Counted from the first letter of the stretch, positions 22,914-33,055 are shown. The stretch: DNA of 64,000 nt from Streptosporangium sp. NBC_01755 (GCF_035917995.1 NZ_CP109131.1:5332001-5396000); one strand, 5' to 3'. The notes: generated by a model not told the origin, from the sequence alone. Numbers and translations are program-made.

Positions 22914-23549
22914 TCACTTCCGGCAGGGGTCGGTGACCAGGTAGCGGGAGAGGACGGCGTAGGTGACCGTGTCGTAGGTGCTGCTGTCGCGCAGGTGTCC
23001 GGCACGTTCCAGGCTGATCGCGCCCTGGGCGGCGGCCCACACGGCGTCAGCGATCTTCCTGGGCTGGGTGGGGACGATGTATCCGGCCGAGATGCAGTCG
23101 GAGATCACTCGGTCGACGATGTTCAGTGCCGCGCGGGCCAGGGTCCTGGCCCGTTCGCTCGGTACGAAGCCGGGGATCGCGCGCTCGAACATCAGGGCGT
23201 AGTAGCCGGGCTCGTCCAGCGCGGCCTCCCGGTAGACGGGGCCGAGTGCGATGAGGTGCTCCAGGGCGTCCTTGCGCGGTGACACGGCCTCCAGGCGCCG
23301 CCGGAAGCGCTCGAAGCCTTCCAGGTAAAGAGCCTCGGCCAGGCCCTCCTTGCTGCCGAACATGGTGTAGATGACCGTCGTCGAGCATTCCGCCTCGGTG
23401 GCGATGCGGCGCATCGACAGGCTCTCCGGGCCGATGGTGACCAGCAACTGGCTGGCGACGTCGAGCAGTTTCGCACGCAGTTCGTCGTGGGAGGCCCGTT
23501 CACCGAGGAGATAGGCGCCCTGAAGGCCGCGCGGCGCCGAGGAGGTCAT
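22914..23549 (-). CDS. TetR/AcrR family regulator
   Basis: 211 residues. The helix-turn-helix lies at about 24-70 (SMRRIATEAECSTTVIYTMFGSKEGL). The C-terminal part resembles the WHG-type ligand domain (PF13305), with DEPGYYALMFERAIPGF. It is divergent from the aldehyde dehydrogenase gene across 223 bp and may regulate it. No obvious palindrome stands out in that gap. The ligand is unknown. Confidence 0.88.
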   Translation of the reverse strand: MTSSAPRGLQGAYLLGERASHDELRAKLLDVASQLLVTIGPESLSMRRIATEAECSTTVIYTMFGSKEGLAEALYLEGFERFRRRLEAVSPRKDALEHLIALGPVYREAALDEPGYYALMFERAIPGFVPSERARTLARAALNIVDRVISDCISAGYIVPTQPRKIADAVWAAAQGAISLERAGHLRDSSTYDTVTYAVLSRYLVTDPCRK

Positions 23550-23772
23550 GCGCCCACGCCCTTCCGCTCTGAGTGTCCATCCGGTGACTTAGCCACGGCG
23601 AAGATCATCTAAACCGGCGGCATGTAAGGAATATCCTCAAATGCCCCTCTTTTTGGTGCAGGGCCGGGGTGGATGAACTAGATGAACTATTGGCCGGAAA
23701 GGTGTACCGGTGCGGGGCTCTTGTGCGGAGTGGAGTAAGGCCGTGCCCGCGCCGGTGACATAGCGTCGAGGT

Positions 23773-25200
23773 ATGGACGTGCGCCCCTTCTGGCTCGCCG
23801 GACGCCCCGCCACGGGTGACGCCGAGCTCACCGTGACCAACCCGCATGACGGCCGAGTCGTCGCCGTCTGCTCCGTGCCGACCGCCGACCAGGTCGAGGA
23901 GGCCGTAGCCGCCGCGGCGGCCGTGCGGAAGGAGGCGGCCGCGCTCCCGATCCACGTGCGCGCCGATGCCCTCGCGCACGTCTCGCGCCGCCTGGCCGAG
24001 CGCGCCGACGAGATCGCCCGTCTCATCAGCGAGGAGAACGGCAAGCCGATCTTCTGGGCCCGCGGCGAGGTCGGTCGGGCGATCTCCACCTTCAGGTTCG
24101 CGGCCGAGGAGACCCGCCGCCTCAGCGGCGAGACCATGCGCCTGGACACCGAGGCCGCCTCCGCGGGCCGCCTCGCCTACATCTCGCGTGTCCCGCACGG
24201 CCCGGTCCTGGGCATCACCCCGTTCAACTTCCCGCTCAACCTGGTGGCGCACAAGGTGGCCCCGGCGATCGCGGCCGGTGCCCCGATCGTCGTCAAGCCC
24301 GCCCCGGCGACGCCGGTCTCCGCGCTGGTCCTGGGCGAGATCCTGGCCGAGACCGACCTGCCGCAGGGGATGTTCTCGGTGCTCCCGGTGCCCAACGACC
24401 GCGCCGGAGGGCTGGTGGAGGACCCGCGCCTGCCTGTCGTCTCCTTCACGGGATCGGCCCCCGTGGGGTACGCGATCCTGGAGCAGGTCCCGCGCAAGCA
24501 CGTGACCCTGGAACTCGGCGGCAACGCCGCCGCGGTCGTGCTCGCCGGCGCCGACCTCGACTGGGCCGCCTCGCGGATCGCCCTGTTCTCCAACTACCAG
24601 GCCGGTCAGAGCTGCATCGCCGTCCAGAGGGTGATCGTCGAGGCGTCGGTGCACGACGACTTCGTGGCCAGGCTCCTCCCGGCCGTCGAGGCCCTGGTCG
24701 TCGGTGACCCCGCCGACGAGAAGACGCAGGTGGGCCCGCTGGTGTCCGTCGAGGCCGCGGAACGCGTGGAACAGTGGGTCGACGAGGCCGTCGCGGCCGG
24801 CGCCCGTCTGCTGACCGGCGGCACCCGCGACGGCGCGACCGTCGCGCCGACGGTTCTCGCCGACGTGCCCGCCGACGCCAAGGTCTCCTGTGAGGAGGTC
24901 TTCGGCCCCGTGATGATCGTCCAGACGGTGTCCGGAGTGGACGAGGCGTTCGCCGCGGTCAACGACTCCAAGTACGGCCTGCAGGCCGGGGTGTTCACCC
25001 GCAGTCTCGATGCCGCCTTCCGGGCCAACCGGGAGCTTGAGGTCGGTGGAGTGATCATCGGTGACGTGCCGTCGTACCGTGCCGACCAGATGCCCTACGG
25101 CGGGGTCAAGGACTCGGGCGTCGGCCGCGAGGGCATCCGCTCGGCCATCGCCGACCTCACCTACGAGAAGGTCATGGTCCTCACCGGCCTGACCCTGTGA
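23773..25200 (+). CDS. NAD(P)-dependent aldehyde dehydrogenase (possibly succinate-semialdehyde type)
   Basis: 475 residues, complete. Catalytic cysteine C281 in YQAGQSCIAVQR and general base E247 in TLELGG are both present, so this is a hydrolytic enzyme, unlike the MmsA paralogue at 15 kb. Sequence style (FNFPLNLVAHKVAPA, FSNYQAGQSC) fits the lactaldehyde/succinate-semialdehyde/non-phosphorylating GAPDH branch. Two genes away from gabT, oxidation of succinate semialdehyde to succinate would complete the GABA shunt, but this is inferred from context only. Confidence 0.85.
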   Translation: MDVRPFWLAGRPATGDAELTVTNPHDGRVVAVCSVPTADQVEEAVAAAAAVRKEAAALPIHVRADALAHVSRRLAERADEIARLISEENGKPIFWARGEVGRAISTFRFAAEETRRLSGETMRLDTEAASAGRLAYISRVPHGPVLGITPFNFPLNLVAHKVAPAIAAGAPIVVKPAPATPVSALVLGEILAETDLPQGMFSVLPVPNDRAGGLVEDPRLPVVSFTGSAPVGYAILEQVPRKHVTLELGGNAAAVVLAGADLDWAASRIALFSNYQAGQSCIAVQRVIVEASVHDDFVARLLPAVEALVVGDPADEKTQVGPLVSVEAAERVEQWVDEAVAAGARLLTGGTRDGATVAPTVLADVPADAKVSCEEVFGPVMIVQTVSGVDEAFAAVNDSKYGLQAGVFTRSLDAAFRANRELEVGGVIIGDVPSYRADQMPYGGVKDSGVGREGIRSAIADLTYEKVMVLTGLTL

Positions 25201-25299
25201 GCCCGGCTCAATGAGCCCGGTTCTGTGAGCCCGGCGATCATCTCGCCCCGCGTGCCCGCGCTCCTCCCACCGGGGACGCGGGCCCTGCTCCTGCCGGTG

Positions 25300-26346
25300 T
25301 CACGACGTTCCGGCCACGGTATAGAGATCCTTGGCCGAGTCGCCGAAGTAGGGGCCGTACATGGTGCGGTGGTCGTCGCTGTACTTGAAACTGCTGACCG
25401 AGACGATCGTGCCGCGGCCGGTGGAGGCGTCGAAGCCGCTCAGCCACGGGCCCCCGCTGGATCCGGCGGTCATGTCGCAGCGCATCCCCTGGTCGCCGGT
25501 CTGCCCGTTCGGGTCGTCGCGGAGCGTGTCCGCGCAGTAGACCAGGTGTTCACCGTCGTAGGGCGAGTCGGCGGGGAAGCCGAAACCGCTGGTGAGGTGC
25601 CCTCTGGGGGTGCCGAAAGCGATCTGTTGACCACCGACGGCGTCGCCGAGGTGCTTGCCGTCATCGGTGTTGACCGCCACCATGCCGATGTCGTGGCTGT
25701 CGTCCCCGCCGCGCGACCAGGGACCCGCGACGAACATGCGGCGCGCGGTGTACTGCCCGTACGGGCGACGGCCCTGGGAGTAGCCGGGGACGAAGGTCCA
25801 GTTGTCGGCCCAGGCGCCGGCACCGTCCTTGACACAGTGACCGGCGGTCACGACCAGATCCCTGTTGGCACTCCTGACCGAACTCGCCGAGCACACGAAG
25901 TCGCTGCCCTTGATGGTCAGGAACACCCGCCCCGTGGTGCGTTCGACCATCCCGCCGGAGGTCCAGCGGGCGCCGGAGGTGCGTGCGGCGGCGCCGTTCG
26001 GGCTCCGGTGGGGGGTGCCCCCCCGGCCGGCCCGGGCGAAGAGGCGTCCGAGGAACCCGGTGGCCTTCGAGAGCCGGTCGACCGGGAGCGCCGAGGCCAT
26101 CCGGCGGGGGGTCCAGTAGCCGAGCACGCGCTTCCGCTCCGACGCGGTGGGAGCGGTCCTGTGCTCGACGACGTCCGGCATGCCGGACGCCGCGACTTTC
26201 GCGGTGAGAGGGTGGACGGGGATGTTCACGGCCCGCCGCCCGGGCTCGGCGGCCGTCTGCCAGGTGGCCGTCACGCCGGTCGTCGGGGCGCTCAGCAGCC
26301 CGGCGACGAGCGGGGCGGCCGCAAGCAGGGGGAGGCTTGAGGTCAT
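25300..26346 (-). CDS. secreted trypsin-like (V8-type) serine protease
   Basis: 348 residues with an N-terminal signal peptide (about 1-20) and a pro-region of about 110 residues. The catalytic triad is readable: H170 in VVTAGHCV, D219 in DSHDIGMVAV and S297 in TAGSSGGPW. Two cysteines around the histidine (CSAS and GHC) probably form the usual disulfide. The arrangement is that of the glutamyl-endopeptidase/V8 group of S1 peptidases. It is followed 80 bp away by a paralogue on the same strand, indicating tandem duplication. Confidence 0.9.
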   Translation of the reverse strand: MTSSLPLLAAAPLVAGLLSAPTTGVTATWQTAAEPGRRAVNIPVHPLTAKVAASGMPDVVEHRTAPTASERKRVLGYWTPRRMASALPVDRLSKATGFLGRLFARAGRGGTPHRSPNGAAARTSGARWTSGGMVERTTGRVFLTIKGSDFVCSASSVRSANRDLVVTAGHCVKDGAGAWADNWTFVPGYSQGRRPYGQYTARRMFVAGPWSRGGDDSHDIGMVAVNTDDGKHLGDAVGGQQIAFGTPRGHLTSGFGFPADSPYDGEHLVYCADTLRDDPNGQTGDQGMRCDMTAGSSGGPWLSGFDASTGRGTIVSVSSFKYSDDHRTMYGPYFGDSAKDLYTVAGTS

Positions 26347-26425
26347 GAGACCCGAGTTTGCACTACGGAGAGTATCTCTGTGATTACTTTTAGGGCATTC
26401 GGGTCCGTCGGGTGCTCGGTGAATC

Positions 26426-27532
26426 TCAGGGGGCGCCGGTTGTCTGGGCGGCCTCGTAGACGGCCTGCGCGTCGGTGCCGAAATACGGGCCGAACATCCA
26501 GCCGGACGCGAAGTCGTACTTGAAGCTGTTCACCGAGTTCAGGGTGCCCAGGCCGGTGCTCTCGTTGAAGCCGAGGAACCAGGGGCCGCCACTCGACCCG
26601 CCGGTCATGTTGCAGTTCAGTCCGATGTCGCGGGACATCAGGAAGTCGTCGAAGGCTCGTCCGGCGCAGTAGACCAGCTTGGAACCGTCGTAAGGACCGG
26701 CCGCCGGGTAGCCGAAGGAGTGCATCTGCGCCCGGCGCGACTGGTTGAAGGAGACGCCCTGGCCGCCGACCACGTCGGTCAGCGATCTGCCGTTCAGCGG
26801 GGCCAGCACGGCCGAGGCCACGTCGTAGTTGATGTCCTCGGTGTTGTTCCACTGCGGGGTGGTGTAGAGCGTGGTCGCCACCCACGTGCCGTAGGGCCGG
26901 TTGCCGTTCTCGTATCCCGGTACGAACACCCAGTTGCTGTGGAAGGCCCCGCCCATCCGCACGCAGTGCCCCGCGGTGATCACGGTGCTCCTGTTCTCGC
27001 TCGTCACCGCGTTCGCCGAGCACGAGGCGTTGCGGCCCTGGTAGGTGAAGAACACCCGGCCGGCGGTCTTGGCGATCGCCCCGCCGCGGGTCCACGGCGC
27101 GCCGGTGGAGGCGCGGACGGCCGCCGAGCCCCTGTCGGCCATTTCGGTGGCCGTGACGGTGTCGCCGTTCGGCACGGTCGCGGGGACGGAGACGGGATCG
27201 GCCGCGGCCTGTGCCATGATCGCCGCCGCGGTGAGGCGGGCGCCGTCCTTCTTCGGGATGAGGGTGGCGAGTGGTTGTGCCGCCTCCATCTTCGCCTCCG
27301 TCCAGTAGCGCTGGACGGTTCGCTGCTCCGCCTTGGTGTCGGCCGCCTCCTTCTCGACCGGATGGGGAACGGCCCGCGCCGCGGTGACACCCCCGCCCCC
27401 ATCCGTGCCCGTGCCCGCCGTGCCTGTGCCCGTGGCGCCCGTGCCCGTGGCGCCGTGCGCGATCGTCGCGGTGAGCAGGGTGCTTCCCGCGACGGCGGTG
27501 AGAATAGGGATGAGCCGTGTTGTGCGTCGCAT
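26426..27532 (-). CDS. secreted trypsin-like (V8-type) serine protease, paralogue
   Basis: 368 residues. Start placed at ATG 27532 because GGGAGG lies just upstream and a classical signal peptide follows (RRTTRLIPILTAVAGSTLL). A Gly/Thr-rich low-complexity stretch (about 28-48) precedes the pro-region. Triad: H189 in VITAGHCV, D237 in INYDVASAV and S314 in TGGSSGGPW. It shares the layout and the PYFGTDA-type C-terminus of the protease encoded next door, so the two arose by duplication; they probably have different pro-regions and timing. Confidence 0.9.
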   Translation of the reverse strand: MRRTTRLIPILTAVAGSTLLTATIAHGATGTGATGTGTAGTGTDGGGGVTAARAVPHPVEKEAADTKAEQRTVQRYWTEAKMEAAQPLATLIPKKDGARLTAAAIMAQAAADPVSVPATVPNGDTVTATEMADRGSAAVRASTGAPWTRGGAIAKTAGRVFFTYQGRNASCSANAVTSENRSTVITAGHCVRMGGAFHSNWVFVPGYENGNRPYGTWVATTLYTTPQWNNTEDINYDVASAVLAPLNGRSLTDVVGGQGVSFNQSRRAQMHSFGYPAAGPYDGSKLVYCAGRAFDDFLMSRDIGLNCNMTGGSSGGPWFLGFNESTGLGTLNSVNSFKYDFASGWMFGPYFGTDAQAVYEAAQTTGAP

Positions 27533-27725
27533 ATGTACCTCCCGAGGCCCGTTGCTGTTCCGGGAAGCTAGTGCGCCGTACATACGCATTTCTCAAGGTT
27601 TGCGACTATTGATATGACTAAATTTGGACTTAAATATCGCTTTTTATCGTGTGTTTCACGCCTAACAGATTTCCGTGTGGATGTGGCCGATTCGACAGCG
27701 CGGCCCGAGCCGGGAGAATGGGACG

Positions 27726-28910
27726 GTGCAGCCAGACACCGTCCGCTCCGTCGTCCTGCTCGGCTCGACCGGGTCCATCGGGACCCAGTCCCTCGACGTC
27801 ATCGCCCGCAACCCCGGCCGGTTCCGGGTGGCGGCGCTGGCCGCCTACGGTGGCCGGATCGACCTGCTGGCCGGGCAGGCGGCCGAGTTCAGGCCCGATG
27901 TGGTCGCCGTCGCGGACCCCGACGCGGTGCCGGAACTGCGCGAGGCCCTGGCCGCGCGCAGGGTGGACGCGCAGGTGCTGGCCGGTCGGGAAGGGGTGGC
28001 CGAGGCCGCCTCCTGGCCCGCCGACGTCGTGCTCAACGGCATCACCGGCGCGCTGGGACTGACCTCCACGCTGGCCGCGCTGGAGGCCGGCCGGGTGCTC
28101 GCGCTCGCCAACAAGGAGTCACTGATCGTCGGAGGGCCGCTGGTCAAGCGCCTGGCCAAGCCCGGCCAGTTGATCCCGGTCGACTCCGAGCACGCCGCGC
28201 TGGCCCAGTGCCTGTGGGCGGCGGGTCCCACGGGCCCCGACGCCTCCGCCGTGCGCCGCCTGGTCGTCACCGCGAGCGGCGGGCCCTTCCGCGGCAGGTC
28301 GCGCGCGGATCTCGCGGAGGTGACTCCCGAGCAGGCCCTCGCCCACCCCACCTGGTCGATGGGGCCGATGATCACGGTGAACTCCGCCACGCTCGTCAAC
28401 AAGGGCCTGGAGGTCATCGAGGCGCACCTGCTCTTCGACATCGGCTTCGAGCGCATCGACGTCGTCGTCCACCCGCAGTCGGTCATCCACTCGATGGTCG
28501 AGTTCGTCGACGGCTCGACCATCGCCCAGGCCAGCCCGCCCGACATGCGCCTGCCCATCGCGCTGGCCCTCGGCTGGCCCGAGCGGGTCGCCGACGCCGC
28601 ACCCGGGGTCGACTGGACCACCGCACACACCTGGACGTTCGAGCCGCTCGACGACGGGGCCTTCCCCGCCGTCGCGCTGGCCCGCCACGTCGGCGCGGCC
28701 GGCGGCACGGCACCGGCCGTCTACAACGCCGCCAACGAGGTCTGCGTCGAGGCCTTTCTGGCCGGTCGCCTGCCGTTCCTCGGCATCGTCGATACCGTGG
28801 CCTCGGTAGTCTCCGAGCACAGTGTCACCGAGGCCGACTCGGTGGCCGAGGTGCTGAATGCCGACTCCTGGGCACGCATACGGGCACGGGAGCTCACTGG
28901 GACTGCCTAG
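27726..28910 (+). CDS. dxr: 1-deoxy-D-xylulose 5-phosphate reductoisomerase
   Basis: 394 residues from GTG 27726 (GGGAG upstream), second step of the MEP isoprenoid pathway: NADPH-dependent conversion of DXP to MEP. Diagnostic motifs: [13 protein letters not shown] at the N-terminus, [11 protein letters not shown], the metal-binding [16 protein letters not shown], and [17 protein letters not shown]. Length is normal. It is followed after 35 bp by ispG. In most actinobacteria a membrane metalloprotease gene (rseP/rip1) lies between these two, but it is absent here. Confidence 0.97.
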   Translation: MQPDTVRSVVLLGSTGSIGTQSLDVIARNPGRFRVAALAAYGGRIDLLAGQAAEFRPDVVAVADPDAVPELREALAARRVDAQVLAGREGVAEAASWPADVVLNGITGALGLTSTLAALEAGRVLALANKESLIVGGPLVKRLAKPGQLIPVDSEHAALAQCLWAAGPTGPDASAVRRLVVTASGGPFRGRSRADLAEVTPEQALAHPTWSMGPMITVNSATLVNKGLEVIEAHLLFDIGFERIDVVVHPQSVIHSMVEFVDGSTIAQASPPDMRLPIALALGWPERVADAAPGVDWTTAHTWTFEPLDDGAFPAVALARHVGAAGGTAPAVYNAANEVCVEAFLAGRLPFLGIVDTVASVVSEHSVTEADSVAEVLNADSWARIRARELTGTA

Positions 28911-28945
28911 ACTGGTGAGCGTCGTCGACTCTTCAAGGGCTGAAA

Positions 28946-30112
28946 ATGACTTCTGTTGCTCTCGGAATCCCGTCCGTAAGGACCAGGCCGATCGCCGAGC
29001 GGCGCATATCTCGTCAGATCATGGTCGGTTCCGTCCCGGTGGGCGGGGACGCGCCGGTCTCCGTCCAGTCGATGACCACCACGGTCACCGCCGACGTCAA
29101 CGCGACGCTCCAGCAGATCGCCGAGCTGACCGCCTCGGGCTGCCAGATCGTCCGGGTCGCCGTCCCCTCGCAGGACGACGCCGACGCGCTGCCGATCATC
29201 GCCAGGAAGTCGCAGATCCCGGTGATCGCCGACATCCATTTCCAGCCGAAGTACGTCTTCGCCGCGATCGAGGCGGGCTGCGCGGCGGTCCGGGTCAACC
29301 CCGGCAACATCAAGAAGTTCGACGACAAGGTCGGTGAGATCGCGCGGGCCGCCGCCGACCGGGGCGTGCCGATCAGGATCGGCGTCAACGCCGGCTCGCT
29401 CGACCCCCGTCTGCTCCAGAAGTACGGAAAGGCCACCCCCGAGGCGCTGGTGGAGTCGGCGCTCTGGGAGTGCTCGCTCTTCGAGGAGCACGGCTTCCGC
29501 GACATCAAGATCTCCGTCAAGCACAACGACCCGGTCGTGATGGTCCAGGCATACCGCCTGCTCGCCGCCAGGTGTGACTACCCGCTTCACCTCGGCGTCA
29601 CCGAGGCGGGCCCGGCCTTCCAGGGCACGATCAAGTCCGCTGTCGCCTTCGGGGCGCTGCTCGCCGAGGGGATCGGCGACACCATCCGGGTGTCGTTGTC
29701 CGCCCCGCCGGTCGAGGAGGTCAAGGTCGGCAACCAGATCCTGGAGTCGCTCAACCTGCGCGAGCGCGGTCTGGAGATCGTCTCCTGCCCCTCCTGCGGG
29801 CGCGCCCAGGTCGACGTCTACACCCTGGCCGAGCAGGTCCAGGCGGGGCTGGAGGGGCTGAAGGTCCCGCTGCGCGTCGCGGTGATGGGGTGCGTCGTCA
29901 ACGGCCCGGGTGAGGCACGCGAGGCCGACCTCGGTGTCGCCTCCGGCAACGGCAAGGGCCAGATCTTCGTCAAGGGCGAGGTCATCAAGACCGTCCCCGA
30001 GTCGCAGATCGTGGAGACCCTGATCGAGGAGGCCCTGCGCCTCGCCGAGGAGATGGGCGTGGAGATCGATCTCGACGACGACACCACGGGTCCCCAGGTC
30101 GTCGTCGGCTAG
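28946..30112 (+). CDS. ispG: flavodoxin/ferredoxin-dependent HMBPP synthase
   Basis: 388 residues. IspG (GcpE) turns MEcPP into HMBPP using a 4Fe-4S cluster. The N-terminal TIM barrel ([29 protein letters not shown]) and C-terminal cluster-binding cysteines ([11 protein letters not shown] and [11 protein letters not shown]) are all present. It lies 35 bp downstream of dxr and is probably co-transcribed with it, placing two enzymes of the same pathway in one unit. Confidence 0.97.
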   Translation: MTSVALGIPSVRTRPIAERRISRQIMVGSVPVGGDAPVSVQSMTTTVTADVNATLQQIAELTASGCQIVRVAVPSQDDADALPIIARKSQIPVIADIHFQPKYVFAAIEAGCAAVRVNPGNIKKFDDKVGEIARAAADRGVPIRIGVNAGSLDPRLLQKYGKATPEALVESALWECSLFEEHGFRDIKISVKHNDPVVMVQAYRLLAARCDYPLHLGVTEAGPAFQGTIKSAVAFGALLAEGIGDTIRVSLSAPPVEEVKVGNQILESLNLRERGLEIVSCPSCGRAQVDVYTLAEQVQAGLEGLKVPLRVAVMGCVVNGPGEAREADLGVASGNGKGQIFVKGEVIKTVPESQIVETLIEEALRLAEEMGVEIDLDDDTTGPQVVVG

Positions 30113-30515
30113 TGTTCCGTTCCTCAGCAGAGGTTGCGAACGCGCTGCGGGGAAACCGAGATTGTCGGGCCTGCCTTCCTGATGCCAGGACCGAGGTGGA
30201 TCTGTACTTCCGGTGAGGAACGTCGCTAGGTCCTTCCCGGCGGATCCCGCGGTGGCGGGGATCGGGCGTACCTGTCGCGGGGTGTTCCTTCGGCGGGTGG
30301 CGCGGTATCGCTCCTTTCCGTCTTTTTCGGCCTTTATCGGCATCTGTGGTCGTTTGTGCTCTTCTGTCGCCCTGTCCGGCAGCGCTCCCGACCCAGGATC
30401 GTTACACTTGGCAATCACTTGACTACACTTTGCTAGATATCCGGTTGTGTCCCGGGTGGATCACGCCGCCCCCGGGAGACCATCGCCTCTGCCGTACGAG
30501 TAGGGGGATCGCACA
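30113..30515. other. intergenic region without recognisable gene
   Basis: About 400 bp between ispG and the secreted hydrolase. A relatively A/T-rich patch at 30405-30440 (TTACAC, TTGACT, TAGATAT) could hold the promoter of the hydrolase gene, but hexamer spacings are poor. The only open frame (30213-30422) has no family resemblance and poor start context, and I do not call it. Confidence 0.5.
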
Positions 30516-32135
30516 GTGAAGAAGAGGGTCGGCGGGATTGCCGCGAGCATCGCGATGCTGGCAGCCGCGGTGGGAATGCCGCAGGGGGCGGTGGCCCAGG
30601 AGAGGGAGGGGCTGCTCTGGGGGCCCTGCGAGGGCGGCGGGATCTCGGTGCCCGGGGTGGTGCCGCCGGTCCCCGCGCAGCGGGCGGACAGCCGGGTGGA
30701 GTGCGCCACGCTGAGGGTGCCGCTTGACTACAACAACCCATACCAGACCATCAACATCGCCCTGAATCGGATCAGGGGGCGGGCCACCCATGACCGTCTC
30801 GGCTCGCTGCTGGTCAATCCGGGCGGTCCCGGGGCGTCCGGCCGTGAACTGGTCAAGGGCGTCGTGGCGGGGCTTCCCGGCGGCCTGGCCGACCGGTTCG
30901 ACGTGATCGGCTTCGACCCGCGCGGGGTGGGGGCCAGCGAGCCCGCGCTGAGCTGCGTCGATCCCGCGGAGTATTACAAGGCGCCCCGCCCCGACCAGGT
31001 GCCGGGCACCAGGCGCGACGAGAGCGTGCTCATCGACCGGGCCCGCGAGTACGCCCAGGCGTGTGGCGAACGGTGGGGCTGGATGCTGCCCCACATGACC
31101 ACGGAGAACTCCGCCAGGGACATGGACTCGATCAGAGCGGCGCTCGGCGAATCGAAGATCAGCTTCCTGGGCTACTCGTATGGGACCTACCTCGGCGCGG
31201 TCTACGCGACGCTCTTCCCCGGCCGGCTCAGCCGGCTCGTCCTGGACAGCGTGGTGGATCCGCGCGGCGTCTGGTACCGCTCGAACCTCAGCCAGAGCAT
31301 CGCCTTCCAGAGCAGGCACCGGGAATTCCTGAAATGGACCGCCCGCCACAATCCGGTCTACCGGCTGGGCGCCACCGAGAAGGCCGTCTCCTTCGCCTGG
31401 GACGCCATGCGTGCCCGGTTGGGCAGCCGCCCCGCGGCGGGAGTGGTCGGCCCCAGCGAACTCGACGACGTCTACACCGTCGGTGGCTACTCCGACGCCG
31501 TCTGGCCGCAGCTGGCCAAGGCCTTCTCCGCCTACGTCAAGAAGGGGGAGACGGCACCCCTGCTCAGCGCGTATCGCAAGCACGCGGAGAACGACGCCAA
31601 GGATGAGAACAGCTACGCCGTCTACCTCGCGGTGCAGTGCCGCGACGCCGCCTGGCCGCGCGACTGGGCACGCTGGCGGACGGACATGACCAGCGCCAAC
31701 GTCAGGGCGCCCTTCCTCACCTGGCCCAACGCCTGGTACAACGCGCCGTGCGCGTTCTGGCCCGTGCAGGGAGGCACCCCCGTGCGGGTGCACGACAGCA
31801 CCAGGCTGCCGCCGGTCATGCTGATCCAGGGCGAGCGCGACGCCGCCACCCCGTACGCCGGGGCGCTGCGGATGCGCACCCTGTTCCAGGGCTCCCGGCT
31901 GCTGGCCGTGTCCAGCGGTAACCACGGGATCTCGTTCAACGGGAACGCCTGCGTCGACCGCCGCCTGGTCGCCTACCTGAGGGACGGCACTCTGCCCGGT
32001 AGAGCACGGCAGGACTCCGGCACCCCGGACGCCCGCTGCCCCGGCAGGCCGGTGCCGGTGCCGGTGATCGCACCCGCGTCCGTCCACGTGCCCGCCGGGC
32101 ACACGGTGAGGAGAGTCGATCCAGCAGGTAGATGA
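30516..32135 (+). CDS. secreted tripeptidyl-aminopeptidase-like alpha/beta hydrolase
   Basis: 539 residues from GTG 30516 with a GGGGGAT ribosome-binding site. A signal peptide (about 1-27, ending GAVAQ) is followed by an alpha/beta hydrolase fold: oxyanion region NPGGPGASG, nucleophile elbow GYSYGTY, catalytic aspartate in GERDAATPY and histidine in GNHGISF. The C-terminal portion corresponds to the TAP-like domain (PF08386). This is the SlpD/SlpE/Tap group of streptomycete exopeptidases, which release N-terminal peptides outside the cell. Confidence 0.9.
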   Translation: MKKRVGGIAASIAMLAAAVGMPQGAVAQEREGLLWGPCEGGGISVPGVVPPVPAQRADSRVECATLRVPLDYNNPYQTINIALNRIRGRATHDRLGSLLVNPGGPGASGRELVKGVVAGLPGGLADRFDVIGFDPRGVGASEPALSCVDPAEYYKAPRPDQVPGTRRDESVLIDRAREYAQACGERWGWMLPHMTTENSARDMDSIRAALGESKISFLGYSYGTYLGAVYATLFPGRLSRLVLDSVVDPRGVWYRSNLSQSIAFQSRHREFLKWTARHNPVYRLGATEKAVSFAWDAMRARLGSRPAAGVVGPSELDDVYTVGGYSDAVWPQLAKAFSAYVKKGETAPLLSAYRKHAENDAKDENSYAVYLAVQCRDAAWPRDWARWRTDMTSANVRAPFLTWPNAWYNAPCAFWPVQGGTPVRVHDSTRLPPVMLIQGERDAATPYAGALRMRTLFQGSRLLAVSSGNHGISFNGNACVDRRLVAYLRDGTLPGRARQDSGTPDARCPGRPVPVPVIAPASVHVPAGHTVRRVDPAGR

Positions 32136-32191
32136 GATGCTCTGTGTTGGTTCCTGCCAAAATCGAGGGGGTCGCGTAGGCTGAGCACGTG

Positions 32192-33034
32192 ATGCTGCGC
32201 ACAACGGCGTCGCGCGTGCTCGACGACAACGATCGAGACGAGGTCCTGGCGCTTCTCGACATCGACCCCGTCGGTAACGTTTTCGTCGCCTCCAGGGTCC
32301 GTTCGGTTGGGCTCAATCCGGCCAGACTCGGTGGCCAGATGTGGGGGTTCGGGCCGCGCGGTGGTCTGACCTCCCTCTGTTACGCCGGGGCGAATCTGGT
32401 TCCGGTCAACGCCGGCACGGACGCCGTCCACGCCTTCGCCGAGCGCGCGCGCAAGCAGGGCCGCCGCTGCTCCTCGATCGTCGGCCCTGCCGACGCGGTC
32501 GAGGTGCTCTGGGAACGGCTGGAACCGTACTGGGGGGGCGCCCGCGCGATCCGCTGGGCGCAGCCGCTCATGGTGACCGCTGAGCCGTCGCCCCTCCCGG
32601 CCGACCCGCTGGTGCGCCGCGTCCGGCCCGACGAGTTCGACGTCCTGCTGCCGGCCTGCGTGGCGATGTTCACCGAGGAGGTGGGTGTCTCCCCCGAACT
32701 GGGGGACGGGGGAGCCCTCTACCGCTCCCGGGTCGCCGAGCTGATCAGGATCGGCAGGTCGTATGCCCGCATCGAGGGCGGCAGGGTCGTCTTCAAAGCC
32801 GAGATCGGCGCGGTGACGCCGCACGCCTGCCAGATCCAGGGCGTCTGGGTCCACCCCGACCTGCGCGGCCGCGGCCACGCGGTGTCGGGGATGGCCGCGG
32901 TGGTCAAGCACGCGCTCGACTACTTCGCGCCGCTGGTCTCGCTGTACGTCAACGACTACAACGCCCCGGCCAGGGCCGCCTACCGCAGGGCCGGCTTCGT
33001 CGAGGTCGGCACCTTCATGTCCGTGCTCTTCTGA
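32192..33034 (+). CDS. GNAT acetyltransferase with N-terminal DUF4081 domain
   Basis: 280 residues from ATG 32192, directly after an alternative GTG. The N-terminal half corresponds to DUF4081; the C-terminal half has the acetyl-CoA motif of GNAT enzymes, QGVWVHPDLRGRGHAVSGMAAV, then YVNDYNAPARAAYRRAGF. Its orthologue in mycobacteria lies next to ispG, so its place here, one gene away, is conserved synteny. The substrate is unknown. It is not obviously in one operon with the hydrolase (53 bp gap). Confidence 0.9.
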   Translation: MLRTTASRVLDDNDRDEVLALLDIDPVGNVFVASRVRSVGLNPARLGGQMWGFGPRGGLTSLCYAGANLVPVNAGTDAVHAFAERARKQGRRCSSIVGPADAVEVLWERLEPYWGGARAIRWAQPLMVTAEPSPLPADPLVRRVRPDEFDVLLPACVAMFTEEVGVSPELGDGGALYRSRVAELIRIGRSYARIEGGRVVFKAEIGAVTPHACQIQGVWVHPDLRGRGHAVSGMAAVVKHALDYFAPLVSLYVNDYNAPARAAYRRAGFVEVGTFMSVLF

Positions 33035-33055
33035 GCTCCGCCCCGACCCGGAGCC

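Noticed and set aside
25197-25232. Triplicated TGAGCCCGG after the aldehyde dehydrogenase
   Set aside because: Too short and simple to assign a function; likely replication slippage.
30213-30422. Small protein gene between ispG and the secreted hydrolase
   Set aside because: Poor start context, no ribosome-binding site, and atypical codon use.
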